This document shows positions 1-8,561 of a stretch of DNA of 64,000 nt, piece after piece (the first letter of the stretch is position 1; every line of letters begins with the position of its first letter). The stretch lies in NCBI RefSeq assembly GCF_014208045.1, contig NZ_JACHML010000001.1, forward strand, positions 3,038,001-3,102,000, read 5' to 3'. The stretch comes from Microbacterium thalassium (GTDB lineage: Bacteria; Actinomycetota; Actinomycetes; Actinomycetales; Microbacteriaceae). The position numbers and the translations under genes were made by a program. The notes under the pieces are model-generated. The model was not told where the DNA came from. It was given only the letters and a program-made list of their open reading frames with translations, and made no database searches.

Positions 1-1
1 G

Positions 2-553
2 CGCACCACCGAGCTGCACGGAGCCGTGGCCCCGCCGGAACGCGTCGTGCGCCGCATCGCGCCGGGGCCGAATCCGGATCCCATCGTGTTCGGCATCTTC
101 AGCGTCTTCGAGATCCTGCTGGCCTCGGTCTACACCGGCATCGCCCGCCGTGCGCTGGACGTCGCCGTCGACACCGCGGCGCGGCGCACCTCCAAGCGCA
201 CCGGCCGGACGTACGGCCAGGATCCCGACATCCGCTGGCGCATCGCCGACATGGCGCTCGCCTACGACGCCCTTCCCCCGCAGATCGCCGCGATCGCCCG
301 GGACGTCGACGAGCGCGCCGACCACGGCCCCCGCTGGTTCTCGCTGCTGAGCGGTCTGAAGCACCGTGCCGTGACGGCCGCCAAGCAGATCGTCGATGAG
401 GCCGTGCTCGTCGCCGGCGGTTCGTCGTACTTCGCCTCCAGCGAGCTCAGCCGCCTGTATCGCGACGTCCTGGCGGGACTGTTCCATCCATCCGACCCCG
501 AGTCGGCGCATTCGACCGTCGCCACCGCGTGGCTCGGCCCGCTCGAGCCGTGA
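2..553 (+). CDS. Acyl-CoA dehydrogenase family protein, C-terminal part (cut by window start)
   Basis: The reading frame is open from the first full codon, so the N-terminus lies outside the window. The visible 183 residues look like the C-terminal helical bundle of FAD-dependent acyl-CoA dehydrogenases: long amphipathic helices, then a conserved-looking GGSSYF stretch, an Arg-Leu-Tyr-Arg-Asp segment and an HPSD...A.LGP tail. Family members oxidise acyl-CoA thioesters at C2-C3; some relatives are flavin monooxygenases, and the substrate cannot be told from this part. The stop overlaps the next gene's GTG start, so the two are probably co-translated. Confidence 0.82.
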   Translation, partial: RTTELHGAVAPPERVVRRIAPGPNPDPIVFGIFSVFEILLASVYTGIARRALDVAVDTAARRTSKRTGRTYGQDPDIRWRIADMALAYDALPPQIAAIARDVDERADHGPRWFSLLSGLKHRAVTAAKQIVDEAVLVAGGSSYFASSELSRLYRDVLAGLFHPSDPESAHSTVATAWLGPLEP

Positions 554-1821
554 AGCGCACGGCGCCGCACCTGCTGAGCCCGGCCGACCGCGAGCGGCTC
601 CGCGGCCTGCGGGTCATGAAGGCGGTGGCGCTCGGAGCGCTCATCGGCATGGCGGTCGTGTTCGCCGTCGCGTTCGCGTTCGAGCGCAGCGTCCCGTGGC
701 TGGCCTATGTGCGCGCCGCCGCCGAGGGAGGCATGGTGGGGGCGCTCGCGGACTGGTTCGCCGTGACGGCGCTGTTCCGGCATCCGTTCGGCATCCCCAT
801 CCCCCACACCGCGATCATCCCGCGGCGCAAGGACGAGATCGGCCAGACGCTGGGCGACTTCGTCGAGACCGAGTTCCTGCGCGGCGACGTCGTGCGCCGG
901 CGGCTCGAGGCGACGCCGATCGCGGCACGGCTCGGCGAATGGCTCACCGAGCCCGAGCACGCCGAGCGCGTCGTCGTCGAGGGGTCGGCCGTCGCGGCCG
1001 GGGTGCTGCGCGCCCTCAGCGACGACGACGTGCAGGGGATCATCGAGCAGCTGGCCCGCGAGCACCTCATCGCGCCGGAGTGGGGGCCGCCGCTGGGCGA
1101 GTGGCTCTCGCGCATCCTCGCCTCGGGCGCCCACCACGAGGCGGTGGACCTCGGCGTCGACACGATCGCGGCGTGGCTGAACGCCAACCGCGCCGCCTTC
1201 GCGGGGCTGGTCTCGCGCCGCCTGCCGGCGTGGGTCCCCTCGATCGCCGCGCGGCTCGTGGACGAGACCGTCTACACCGAGGCGGTCCGCTTCGTCGCCG
1301 CGGTGCAGGCCGACCCGCGGCACCCCGCCCGCCTCGCGCTCGACGGCTACCTCGAGCGACTCGCCACGAACCTGCAGCACGACCCGTCGACGATCGGGCG
1401 CTTCGAGGACGCCAAGGAGTCGGTGTTCGACAGCCCGCGCGTGCGCGAGCTCGCCGCCGAGGCGTGGAACACCGCCAAGTCGGGCCTGCTGTCGGCTCTC
1501 GAGGATCCGGGCAGCGCGCTGCGGGCCCGTGCGGCCGATGCGGTGTCGGATCTCGGCGTGCGCCTGACGACGGATGCCGCCGCCCAGCACCGCGTCGACA
1601 CGTGGGTCGTCGACGCCGCGGTGTTCCTCGTCGAGCGCTACCGGCACGACATCGCGTCGCTCATCACCGACACCGTCGAACGGTGGGACCCCGACGAGAC
1701 GACGGAGAAGATCGAGCTCATGGTGGGCCGCGACCTGCAGTACATCCGGCTCAACGGCACGATCGTCGGGGCGCTCGCGGGTCTGGCGGTGTTCTCGATC
1801 GCGCACGCGCTGCTGGGCTGA
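550..1821 (+). CDS. DUF445 family membrane protein
   Basis: About 423 residues. An N-terminal hydrophobic helix (AVALGALIGMAVVFAVAF) is followed by the DUF445 signature region (AAAEGGMVGALADWFAVTALF...HPFGIPIPHTAIIP) and long helical repeats. A last transmembrane helix ends right at the C-terminus. I chose the GTG at 550 because it overlaps the previous stop as GTGA; an in-frame GTG at 529 is possible. The family is widespread in bacteria and its biochemical role is unknown. Confidence 0.85.
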   Translation: MKRTAPHLLSPADRERLRGLRVMKAVALGALIGMAVVFAVAFAFERSVPWLAYVRAAAEGGMVGALADWFAVTALFRHPFGIPIPHTAIIPRRKDEIGQTLGDFVETEFLRGDVVRRRLEATPIAARLGEWLTEPEHAERVVVEGSAVAAGVLRALSDDDVQGIIEQLAREHLIAPEWGPPLGEWLSRILASGAHHEAVDLGVDTIAAWLNANRAAFAGLVSRRLPAWVPSIAARLVDETVYTEAVRFVAAVQADPRHPARLALDGYLERLATNLQHDPSTIGRFEDAKESVFDSPRVRELAAEAWNTAKSGLLSALEDPGSALRARAADAVSDLGVRLTTDAAAQHRVDTWVVDAAVFLVERYRHDIASLITDTVERWDPDETTEKIELMVGRDLQYIRLNGTIVGALAGLAVFSIAHALLG

Positions 1822-1871
1822 GACTCCCGGCGAAACCTCAGTCCGGACCCCTCCCGGAAACCTCGGTCCGC
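1822..1871 (+). repeat. Imperfect direct repeat between DUF445 gene and GGCT-like gene
   Basis: Two copies of a roughly 20-bp unit lie back to back: CTCCCGGCGAAACCTCAGTC and CTCCCGGAAACCTCGGTCCG. They sit just upstream of a -10 box (TACCCT, 1876-1881) for the next gene. They could be a tandem regulatory site or a small duplication. No function can be assigned from sequence alone. Confidence 0.5.
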
Positions 1872-1875
1872 GTCG

Positions 1876-1881
1876 TACCCT
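1876..1881 (+). promoter_or_regulatory. -10 box of leaderless GGCT-like gene
   Basis: TACCCT ends 6 nt before the GTG at 1888. That spacing puts the transcription start at or next to the start codon. No Shine-Dalgarno sequence is visible. Confidence 0.5.
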
Positions 1882-1887
1882 TTCGCT

Positions 1888-2250
1888 GTGGGCGAGACCC
1901 CCGGAACACTGCTGTTCAGCTGCGACTCCCTGTGCGAGCCGGGCGTGCAGCTCGACACGCTCGGGCACGTCGTGCCGGGCGAGGACGATGTGCTCGCCGG
2001 CTACACGGTCGACGTCGTGGCGTTCGAAGACCATCGCGACCTCGACGACGCCACGCCGTCGAGGCATCCGTTCGTCCGCGCCACCGGCAACCCGCGCGAC
2101 AAGGTCATCGGGCGCGTGCTGCCGCTCACCGATGACGAGCTCGACGCATGCGACGAGCACGAGGCACCCCTGTTCCACCGCGTCCCCGTCACCCTCGCGA
2201 GCGGTCGCGGAGCGTGGGTCTTCGTCGGCGACGCGCTCCCGCGGCGGTAG
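1888..2250 (+). CDS. Gamma-glutamylcyclotransferase-like (AIG2-like) protein
   Basis: 120 residues. The pattern LLFSC-D-SL ... VQLDTLGHVV ... LAGYTVDVVAF, then GRVLPLTDDELDACDEHE...FHRVPVTLASG and a terminal AWVFVGD strand, fits the small GGCT-like fold used to break gamma-glutamyl-amino-acid linkages. The usual YGS/YGT substrate-loop motif reads CDS here, so substrate use may differ. Acidic residues in DEHE could supply the catalytic Glu. It appears to have its own leaderless promoter. The physiological substrate is unknown. Confidence 0.68.
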   Translation: MGETPGTLLFSCDSLCEPGVQLDTLGHVVPGEDDVLAGYTVDVVAFEDHRDLDDATPSRHPFVRATGNPRDKVIGRVLPLTDDELDACDEHEAPLFHRVPVTLASGRGAWVFVGDALPRR

Positions 2251-2297
2251 CGTCGAGGAGTGACCCTCTCACACGACGACGGAAAGGCGGTGGCGTC

Positions 2298-2768
2298 GTG
2301 ATCCGCCTCGCACTGGTGCGTCACGCCAAGTCCGATTGGGGCGACCCGCACCTCGACGACCACGATCGGCCGCTCAACCCCCGCGGGCGTCGCGACGCCC
2401 CGCGCATGGCCCGGATGCTGGCCGACACAGGCTTCCGGCCCGGCATGATCCTCTCGAGCACGGCGGTGCGCGCCCGCACCACCGCCGAGGCCTTCTCGGA
2501 GGCGCTCGCCACGCCCGTCACCGAGGCGGCGGGGCTCTACGGCGCGAGCGCGCCGACGCTGCTCGCGTTCGCGGCGGACAGCGGCCACAGCTCGGTGCTG
2601 CTGGTCGCGCACGATCCGGGCATGACCGTGCTCGCGGGGCATCTGTCCCGCGAGCGCATCGGGCACATGCCGACGTGCGCGGTGGCGACCTTCACGTGGG
2701 ACGCCGACGACTGGGCGGTCGTGGACGCGATCGACCCCGTCGACTGGACCTTCGACACCCCGCGCTGA
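2298..2768 (+). CDS. SixA-like histidine phosphatase
   Basis: 156 residues. It has the N-terminal phosphohistidine motif LVRHAKSDWGD (RHA rather than RHG, as in SixA) and the second catalytic His in LVAHDPGM. Family members remove phosphate from phosphohistidine proteins or small phosphoesters in the cytoplasm. The GTG start at 2298 is chosen because a GGAAAGG ribosome-binding site lies 10 nt upstream and the catalytic motif begins at residue 8. The longer upstream frame is Arg-rich and lacks family similarity. It converges on the regulator gene with only 9 bp between stops. Confidence 0.85.
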   Translation: MIRLALVRHAKSDWGDPHLDDHDRPLNPRGRRDAPRMARMLADTGFRPGMILSSTAVRARTTAEAFSEALATPVTEAAGLYGASAPTLLAFAADSGHSSVLLVAHDPGMTVLAGHLSRERIGHMPTCAVATFTWDADDWAVVDAIDPVDWTFDTPR

Positions 2769-2777
2769 CGCGCGCGC

Positions 2778-3746
2778 TCAGAGCCAGCCGCGCCGGACGG
2801 CGGCGACGCCCAGCTGCAGTCGCGTGTCGACGTCGGCGCGGTCCATGAGGTCGCGCACGCGCCGCTGCACGGTGCGCACCGACATGCCGGTGCGCAGCCC
2901 GATGGCGCGGTCGGTGAGGCCGGCGTCGAGGAGCGCGAGCACCTCTCGCTCTTCGTCGTCGAGCTCGACCTCGTCGATCGCGCCGTCGCCGGCGGCGACC
3001 AGGTGCGACGCCGACGCCCAGGTGCGCTCGAACAGGCTCAGCGCGAGGTCGACGAGTCCGCCCGCGTGCAGCAGCAGGGCTCCCGACGACTGGTCCTCGC
3101 CGCCCGTGGCCAGCGGCACCATCGCCACCGTGCGGTCGACGACGAGCATGCGGGTGGGCAGCTCACCGGCGACGCGCACGTCGAGGCCCGCCGCGATCGC
3201 CTCGCGCGCCGCCTCGATGACTCCCGGCGCCTCGAGCCGCGCGCGCTCGAGCACGTAGCGATAGCGGATGCCGCGGGCGATCGCGACCTCCTCCTCGACG
3301 TTCTCGTCGCGGTCGACGGCCACGGCGTCGCCCTTGACGAACAGCAGGACCTCGTGGCGCGCGCCGCGCTGCAGCTGGTTGAACCGATGACGGACGGCCT
3401 CGGTGCCGCGCACGACGTCGACGACATCCGCCTCGCCCGAACCCGCGTCGCGATAGAGCCGTTCGAGCAGCAGCATCTCGGACTCCGCCTGACGGAGGCG
3501 ATCCTCGTGCTGCAGGATCAGGGCGCCGAGCCCCACGTCCGGCGGGGCGGCGACGAGCCGTTCGGAGTCGACGCCGTCGCGGGCGACGAGCCCGAGCGCC
3601 GTCAGCGCCGAGACCGCGGCTCCGACGTCGGTCGCGCGCAGCCCGAGATCGGCGGCGAGCCGGTCCGCCGGGGTGGCCCGGTGGCGCACCAGGTGCTCGT
3701 AGACGCGATGCTCGATCACGCCGAGTCCCAGCACGTCCAGTCCCAT
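2778..3746 (-). CDS. Transcriptional regulator with N-terminal TrmB-like and C-terminal LuxR-type HTH
   Basis: 322 residues. An N-terminal winged-helix segment (GLGVIEHRVYEHLVRHRATPADRLAADLGL...) resembles the TrmB sugar-responsive family. The middle (residues about 100-230) fits the TrmB/phospholipase-D-like effector region. The last 65 residues carry a LuxR/GerE HTH (DDEEREVLALLDAGLTDRAIGLRTGMSVRTVQRRVRDLM). The ATG at 3746 is preceded by GGAGGA at 5 nt; an ORF start 22 codons upstream has no such site. It is divergent from the secreted subtilase, so that gene is an obvious candidate target. The ligand is unknown. Confidence 0.8.
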   Translation of the reverse strand: MGLDVLGLGVIEHRVYEHLVRHRATPADRLAADLGLRATDVGAAVSALTALGLVARDGVDSERLVAAPPDVGLGALILQHEDRLRQAESEMLLLERLYRDAGSGEADVVDVVRGTEAVRHRFNQLQRGARHEVLLFVKGDAVAVDRDENVEEEVAIARGIRYRYVLERARLEAPGVIEAAREAIAAGLDVRVAGELPTRMLVVDRTVAMVPLATGGEDQSSGALLLHAGGLVDLALSLFERTWASASHLVAAGDGAIDEVELDDEEREVLALLDAGLTDRAIGLRTGMSVRTVQRRVRDLMDRADVDTRLQLGVAAVRRGWL

Positions 3747-3840
3747 CACGTCCTCCACTATCGGCGAGCACGGCGCGCGAATCCGACCGATCCGGCGACG
3801 AGAAGTAGCCATGTCGTCTTTACGTCAGGGTACCCCTCCC

Positions 3841-3871
3841 GGTGGTTTGGCACTGTTATGCCAGCACCACC
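3841..3871. promoter_or_regulatory. Palindromic operator-like element over the subtilase -10 region
   Basis: Arms GGTGGT/ACCACC (3841-3846, 3866-3871) and TGGCA/TGCCA (3848-3852, 3859-3863) form an interrupted palindrome. Its centre contains TGTTAT (3854-3859), a plausible -10 for the subtilase gene at 3904. The divergent TrmB/LuxR-type regulator is the natural candidate to bind here. Confidence 0.5.
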
Positions 3872-3903
3872 GTCCCCGCTCGTCTCAACACGAAGGTCCC
3901 TCC

Positions 3904-6900
3904 ATGTCCTCACCCTCCTCCCCGCGCCGCGCCGGCCGCCGGGCAGCCGTCTGCACGGCCGTCGCCGCGACGCTCGTCGGCTCGCTGCTCGTGCCGGCTC
4001 CCGCGCTGGCCGCGCAGGCGGCCGACGCCGAAGGCGTGATCGCCGGCACCTCCGCCGCCGAGCGTCAGGCCCTCGCGTCGGCCATCTCGCTGACCGCACC
4101 CGACGAGGTGCACGTCGCCGACGGTGTCGACCTCGACTCGAGCGCGGCGCAGGACGTCATCGTCGTGCTGCGCCAGCCGGTCGCCCAGACCGCACGGGCG
4201 ATCGCGGCCGCCGCCGGCGAGAGCCTGTCGGCATCCGACGCCGAGAAGGCCGTCAGCGCGTCGCAGTCTCGCTTCGAGACGTTCGCGAAGGCGCAGGGTC
4301 TGGCGAAGGGCATCGAGAAGCGCTTCGGCGGCTCGATCAACGCCGTGGCGATGACCGTCGCGGGCACCGACATCGCCGCGCTGCTGGACTCCCCCGATGT
4401 CGCGTCGGTGTGGCCGAACGAGGTCATCGTGCTCACCGAGCCCGAGACCGGCGAGGACGCCCCGCTGACCGGCGGCGGCGTCACCTACGACGAGGTCGCC
4501 GCTCTGCACGAGGCGGGCATCACCGGCGCCGGCATCAAGATCGGCGTCCTCGACACGGGCATCGACTACAACCACCCGGCCCTCGCAGACGTCTACGCCG
4601 GCGGCTACGACGCCGTCGACGGCGACGACGACCCGATGGAGACGACGTACGCCGACTGGAAGGCCAGCGGCAAGAGCGAGAAGTACTCCGGCTCGACCTA
4701 CTACACCAGCCACGGCACGCACGTGGCCGGCATCATCGCCGGTCAGGACGAGTTCGGCGGACGCGCCGCGTGGGGTGTCGCCCCCGAGGCCGACATCTAC
4801 GGCTACCGCGTGCTCGGGCCCTACGGCTCGGGCTTCACCGAGGACATCCTCGAGGGCATGGAGCACGCGCTCGCCGACGGCATGGACGTGGTGAACATGT
4901 CGCTCGGCGGCTCGTACAACGACCACCTGTCGCCGCTGAGCATCGCGGCCGACAACCTCACGCTCGCGGGCGTGACGACCGTCATCGCCGCCGGCAACGA
5001 CGGCGACGGGGGCGCGGCGACGCTGGGCTCCCCCGGCACGTCGGCCCTGGCCATCACCGTCGGCGCGAACGACAGCCCGCTGCAGCTGGCGACGACCGAT
5101 GCGACCGTCGGCGAGTCTGCCGCGGACCTGCGCCTGCTCGCGCAGAAGCGCGACGACGCGTCTGTCACCGACCTCGCGGGCAGCACCCACCCGCTCGTCG
5201 ACGTGGGCGACGGCACATGGCGCGGCTACAGCGGCAAGAACCCGAAGGGGGCGATCGTCGTCATCGAGCGCGGCGCCGTGACCTTCACCGAGATGATCTC
5301 GTACGCGCGTCAGCGCGGCGCGATCGGCGCGATCGTCGTCAACAACCGCCCCGAGGGCCACATCCAGTACTACCTGGGCGAGGATGACCTCTATGTCCCC
5401 GCGTTCAGCGTGAGCGCCCCCGACGGCGCCGCGCTGCGCGAGGCGATGTCCGCCGGCGCCGCCGAGGTGACGTTCGGCGAGTTCGTCACGGCCACCACCG
5501 AGGCCGACACCCTCGCGAGCTTCAGCTCGCGCGGCCCCGCCAACGGAACGACCGACATCAAGCCCGAGGTCACCGCCCCCGGCGTCTCGGTGATGTCGAG
5601 CGTCCCCACGTGGGAGATCGACCCGAAGGCCGACATCTCGTACGACGAGGCCTACGCGCGGATGTCGGGCACCTCGATGGCGACGCCGTTCGTCGCGGGC
5701 CTGGCCGCCCTCATCCTCGAGCACGACCCGTCGCTCGCGCCGGCCGACGTCAAGACGCGTCTGATGAACACCGCCGACGAACTGCGCGACGACTCGGGCG
5801 TCTTCGAGTCAGGGGCCGGTCAGGTCGACCCGCGCCAGGCCGTCCACGGCACCGTCGACGCCCAGGTGATGGACGACCTGTGGGTCGCCGAGCAGCGCGG
5901 ACAGAGCACGCAGATCGATGACATCACCGGTGCGCTGTCGATGGGGATGATCCCCTCGACCGAGACCACGACCGTCACCAAGACGGTCGCGATCACCAAC
6001 CGCGCCGCGAAGTCCGCGACGTACACGCTGGCCCTCGACACCGAGCACGGCGCCGGCACCGCGGACTTCGCCGCATCCGGCGCCGAGGTGAAGGTGCAGG
6101 ACGTCGTCAAGGTCGCCCCCGGCGCCACCAAGAAGGTCAAGCTGACCCTCACCGTGCCCGCCGGCGCCGCCGACGGCACCTACGGGGCCTTCGTCACGGT
6201 GTCGCAGGACGACGAGGAGGCGCTGCGCCTGCCGCTGGGCTTCCGCGTCGACGACGCCGAGATCTCGGACTTCACGATGATCAAGCCCGTCATGTCGACC
6301 TCGGCCGACGCCTACGACCCGGCTCTGAAGTTCTCGCTGGGCGTGGCCACGCCCTCGCGCACGCTCGACCTGTTCCTCGTGGACGCCGAGTCCGGTGAGG
6401 ACATCGGCTACCTCGGCGGCATCGATGCGACGCTCATGAAGGACGGGCTGCGCTACGGCGCGTTCGCGTGGTACGGCGACTACCTGCCCCTGACCGGCGA
6501 CAAGGACTTCCCCGTCGGCCACAAGGCGGCCACCGTCGAGCCGGGTCTTCACGCGCTGCGCGCGGTCGGCACCGACGACGCGGGCACGACCTTCTCGTCG
6601 GCCGTCGAGCGCTTCTACGTCGACAACACCGCCCCGGTGTTCACGACGAACTTCGGCGAGGGCACCGTCACCGGCACCGACAGCGTCAACGAGTTCGCGA
6701 ACGGGCAGTCGTCGTTCGAACTGTCCGGAACCGTCGTCGACGGCGAGGTGGACGAGATCCGCGCCGCCGGGATCGACATCGACCAGTCCGACAACAGCGT
6801 CCAGTTCTTCTCGTTCTCGATCAACCCGATCAAGGCGATCAGCCCGGACGCGTCGGGCGCGTTCACCGAGCCCGTCTCGCTGAACTTCAGCCCCGTGCAG

Positions 6901-7962
6901 TCGCACCGCTTCCTGGGAATGGACGCCGCCGGCAACATCGGCGATCGCGTCGAGACCTGGTGGTTCAAGGACACGCAGTCGTACGTCGTCGGCACTGCCG
7001 ATCAGAAGACCGCGCGCCCCGGCGACACCGTGACGACGTCGTTCTCGACGAACAACGCCTCGCAGTTCGCCACGATGACGATCCAGGCGTATTTCAACGA
7101 GCGCGACACGACGGACATCCGCGCCGTGGCGCAGGAGGCGTTCGCCGAGTACGGCCGCCTCGACGGCGAGCCCACGGTGACGCAGACGAGCGCGAACGCG
7201 TGGCGCTGGGAGCAGAAGGTCGTCTTCGACGGCGAGAAGGAGTACACCGGAGACGACCTGCCGCTGGTGGACCTGGTCTTCGACGTGCCCGACACCGTCG
7301 CCGCCGAGAGCACCGGCTTCCTCAACGTGAGCACGTACGTCAAGAACGACCTCGGTCGCGGCGTCTCGATGCAGCGCGCGTTCGACACCGTGGCGGTGCT
7401 GGCATCGCACGGCATCGCTTCGGGCGGGTTCTACGCGCAGGGCCTGCTGACGGCGGCGGGCCAGCCCGACCCCGAGCTCGACCACTCGACGGTCGGGGCC
7501 GAGGCCACGCTGACCGCCCCGGACGGCACGGTCGAGACCGTGCAGGTCGGTGCGCGCGGCGGGATCGAAGCCGGCGGACTCGAGCTGTTCGACGATGCGT
7601 GGCAGCTCGAGGTTTCGGTGCCCGGTCACCTCACGTGGCACCAGCCGCTCATGCTGTCGACGGAAGGATCCGACGGCGAGCCCATCGGAGCCGTCGCGAC
7701 CTTCGTCGCCCAGCTGGCCGCCGGTGACGTCAACGGCGATGACGTGGTCGACATCCTCGACGCGATCGCGATCCGCGACGCGAAGGGAACCGACACCCGC
7801 GCCGCCGACATCAACGCCGACGGCACCGTCGACGCCGCCGACCTCGCGTTCGTGGAGCTGAACTTCCTCGTGCGCAACCCGACGGCCGACACCGTGCCCA
7901 CCCCGAAGGTGAAGCACAAGGGCATCACGCTCGACGAGGTGCTCGCGGCCTTCGCCGGCTGA
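3904..7962 (+). CDS. Secreted S8 (subtilisin-family) serine protease with PA and dockerin-like domains
   Basis: 1,352 residues. A Sec signal peptide (residues 1-36, ALA cleavage site) precedes a propeptide-like region. The S8 domain has catalytic Asp217 (GVLDTGID), His270 (SHGTHVAG), oxyanion Asn365 (AAGND) and Ser591 (SGTSMATP). A PA insert lies at about 437-500. Beta-rich Fn3-like domains follow, and a C-terminal duplicated Ca-binding module at about 1274-1320 (GDVNGDDVVD... / ADINADGTVDAAD) resembles a type I dockerin. The ATG at 3904 has GAAGG upstream and starts the signal peptide. It probably degrades extracellular protein. No LPXTG anchor is seen. Confidence 0.93.
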   Translation: MSSPSSPRRAGRRAAVCTAVAATLVGSLLVPAPALAAQAADAEGVIAGTSAAERQALASAISLTAPDEVHVADGVDLDSSAAQDVIVVLRQPVAQTARAIAAAAGESLSASDAEKAVSASQSRFETFAKAQGLAKGIEKRFGGSINAVAMTVAGTDIAALLDSPDVASVWPNEVIVLTEPETGEDAPLTGGGVTYDEVAALHEAGITGAGIKIGVLDTGIDYNHPALADVYAGGYDAVDGDDDPMETTYADWKASGKSEKYSGSTYYTSHGTHVAGIIAGQDEFGGRAAWGVAPEADIYGYRVLGPYGSGFTEDILEGMEHALADGMDVVNMSLGGSYNDHLSPLSIAADNLTLAGVTTVIAAGNDGDGGAATLGSPGTSALAITVGANDSPLQLATTDATVGESAADLRLLAQKRDDASVTDLAGSTHPLVDVGDGTWRGYSGKNPKGAIVVIERGAVTFTEMISYARQRGAIGAIVVNNRPEGHIQYYLGEDDLYVPAFSVSAPDGAALREAMSAGAAEVTFGEFVTATTEADTLASFSSRGPANGTTDIKPEVTAPGVSVMSSVPTWEIDPKADISYDEAYARMSGTSMATPFVAGLAALILEHDPSLAPADVKTRLMNTADELRDDSGVFESGAGQVDPRQAVHGTVDAQVMDDLWVAEQRGQSTQIDDITGALSMGMIPSTETTTVTKTVAITNRAAKSATYTLALDTEHGAGTADFAASGAEVKVQDVVKVAPGATKKVKLTLTVPAGAADGTYGAFVTVSQDDEEALRLPLGFRVDDAEISDFTMIKPVMSTSADAYDPALKFSLGVATPSRTLDLFLVDAESGEDIGYLGGIDATLMKDGLRYGAFAWYGDYLPLTGDKDFPVGHKAATVEPGLHALRAVGTDDAGTTFSSAVERFYVDNTAPVFTTNFGEGTVTGTDSVNEFANGQSSFELSGTVVDGEVDEIRAAGIDIDQSDNSVQFFSFSINPIKAISPDASGAFTEPVSLNFSPVQSHRFLGMDAAGNIGDRVETWWFKDTQSYVVGTADQKTARPGDTVTTSFSTNNASQFATMTIQAYFNERDTTDIRAVAQEAFAEYGRLDGEPTVTQTSANAWRWEQKVVFDGEKEYTGDDLPLVDLVFDVPDTVAAESTGFLNVSTYVKNDLGRGVSMQRAFDTVAVLASHGIASGGFYAQGLLTAAGQPDPELDHSTVGAEATLTAPDGTVETVQVGARGGIEAGGLELFDDAWQLEVSVPGHLTWHQPLMLSTEGSDGEPIGAVATFVAQLAAGDVNGDDVVDILDAIAIRDAKGTDTRAADINADGTVDAADLAFVELNFLVRNPTADTVPTPKVKHKGITLDEVLAAFAG

Positions 7963-7977
7963 CGCGCTGACCGACTC

Positions 7978-8009
7978 GACGGGGTCCGGGCTCTCGCCCG
8001 GGCCCCGTC
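7978..8009 (+). terminator. Hairpin terminator after the subtilase
   Basis: A 13-bp stem (GACGGGGTCCGGG / CCCGGGCCCCGTC, one T-G wobble) with a 6-nt loop follows the subtilase stop. It lies between convergent genes and can serve both strands. No long T tract follows, as is common at this GC content. Confidence 0.7.
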
Positions 8010-8017
8010 GTCGTCTG

Positions 8018-8494
8018 TCAGTCGACCTTCGCGACGGTGCCGCCGGTGACGCGCACGAGTTCCTCGAACGTGAGCGCGAAGACCGTGTGCGGGGTGCCTC
8101 CGGCTGCCCAGATCTCGGGGTGACCGGCGAGGTCCTCGTCGACGATCGTGACCAGCGGCGCCGGATGCCCCGTGGGCGCGACCCCGCCGATCGCCTGTCC
8201 GGTCGCCTCGCGGACCTGGTCGGCGCTCGCCCGCTTGATGCTCTCTCGCCCGAGGCGCGCCGCGAGCGCGGCGGTGTCGACGCGGTGCGCGCCGCTGGTC
8301 ATGACCAGCAGCGGTGCGCCGTCGGACCAGAAGACGAGGCTGTTCGCGATCGCGCCGACCTCGACCCCCAGCGCCTGGGCCGCGAGGGCGGCCGTCGAGG
8401 CGGCATCCGGGAGAACGACGATGTCGCCCGCGATCCCTGCGGCGCGGAGGGAGTCGTGGACGAGGCGGCTGCGGGCGGGAAGATGCGCGGTCAC
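8018..8494 (-). CDS. YbaK/EbsC-type prolyl-tRNA deacylase homologue
   Basis: 158 residues matching the YbaK/ProX editing fold: VVLPDAASTAALAAQALGVEVGAIANSLVFW, a conserved-type Lys in the KRASADQVREATG segment, the GGVAPTGH...P loop and a final IWAAGGTPHTVFALTFEELVRVTGG stretch. Such proteins hydrolyse mischarged tRNA (Cys-tRNA(Pro) or Ala-tRNA(Pro)). The GTG at 8494 is the start that begins the conserved domain; the upstream extension of the frame is Arg-rich and unlike the family. It is divergent from the P-type ATPase gene. Confidence 0.87.
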   Translation of the reverse strand: MTAHLPARSRLVHDSLRAAGIAGDIVVLPDAASTAALAAQALGVEVGAIANSLVFWSDGAPLLVMTSGAHRVDTAALAARLGRESIKRASADQVREATGQAIGGVAPTGHPAPLVTIVDEDLAGHPEIWAAGGTPHTVFALTFEELVRVTGGTVAKVD

Positions 8495-8561
8495 GCGTCC
8501 ACGATATCGACGGGACCTTCGCCGGTTGGCACGGCGCCGCGCCCGCGGCAGGGTGGGGTGC

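Noticed and set aside
262-2178. 638-residue open frame on the minus strand across the acyl-CoA dehydrogenase, DUF445 and GGCT-like genes
   Set aside because: It lies antisense to three genes with clear family matches. Its composition is Arg/Val/Asp/Gly-rich, as expected from the complement of high-GC coding sequence.
5809-7917. 702-residue minus-strand frame under the subtilase tail
   Set aside because: Shadow of the protease; low-complexity V/D/G/R composition and no start signal.
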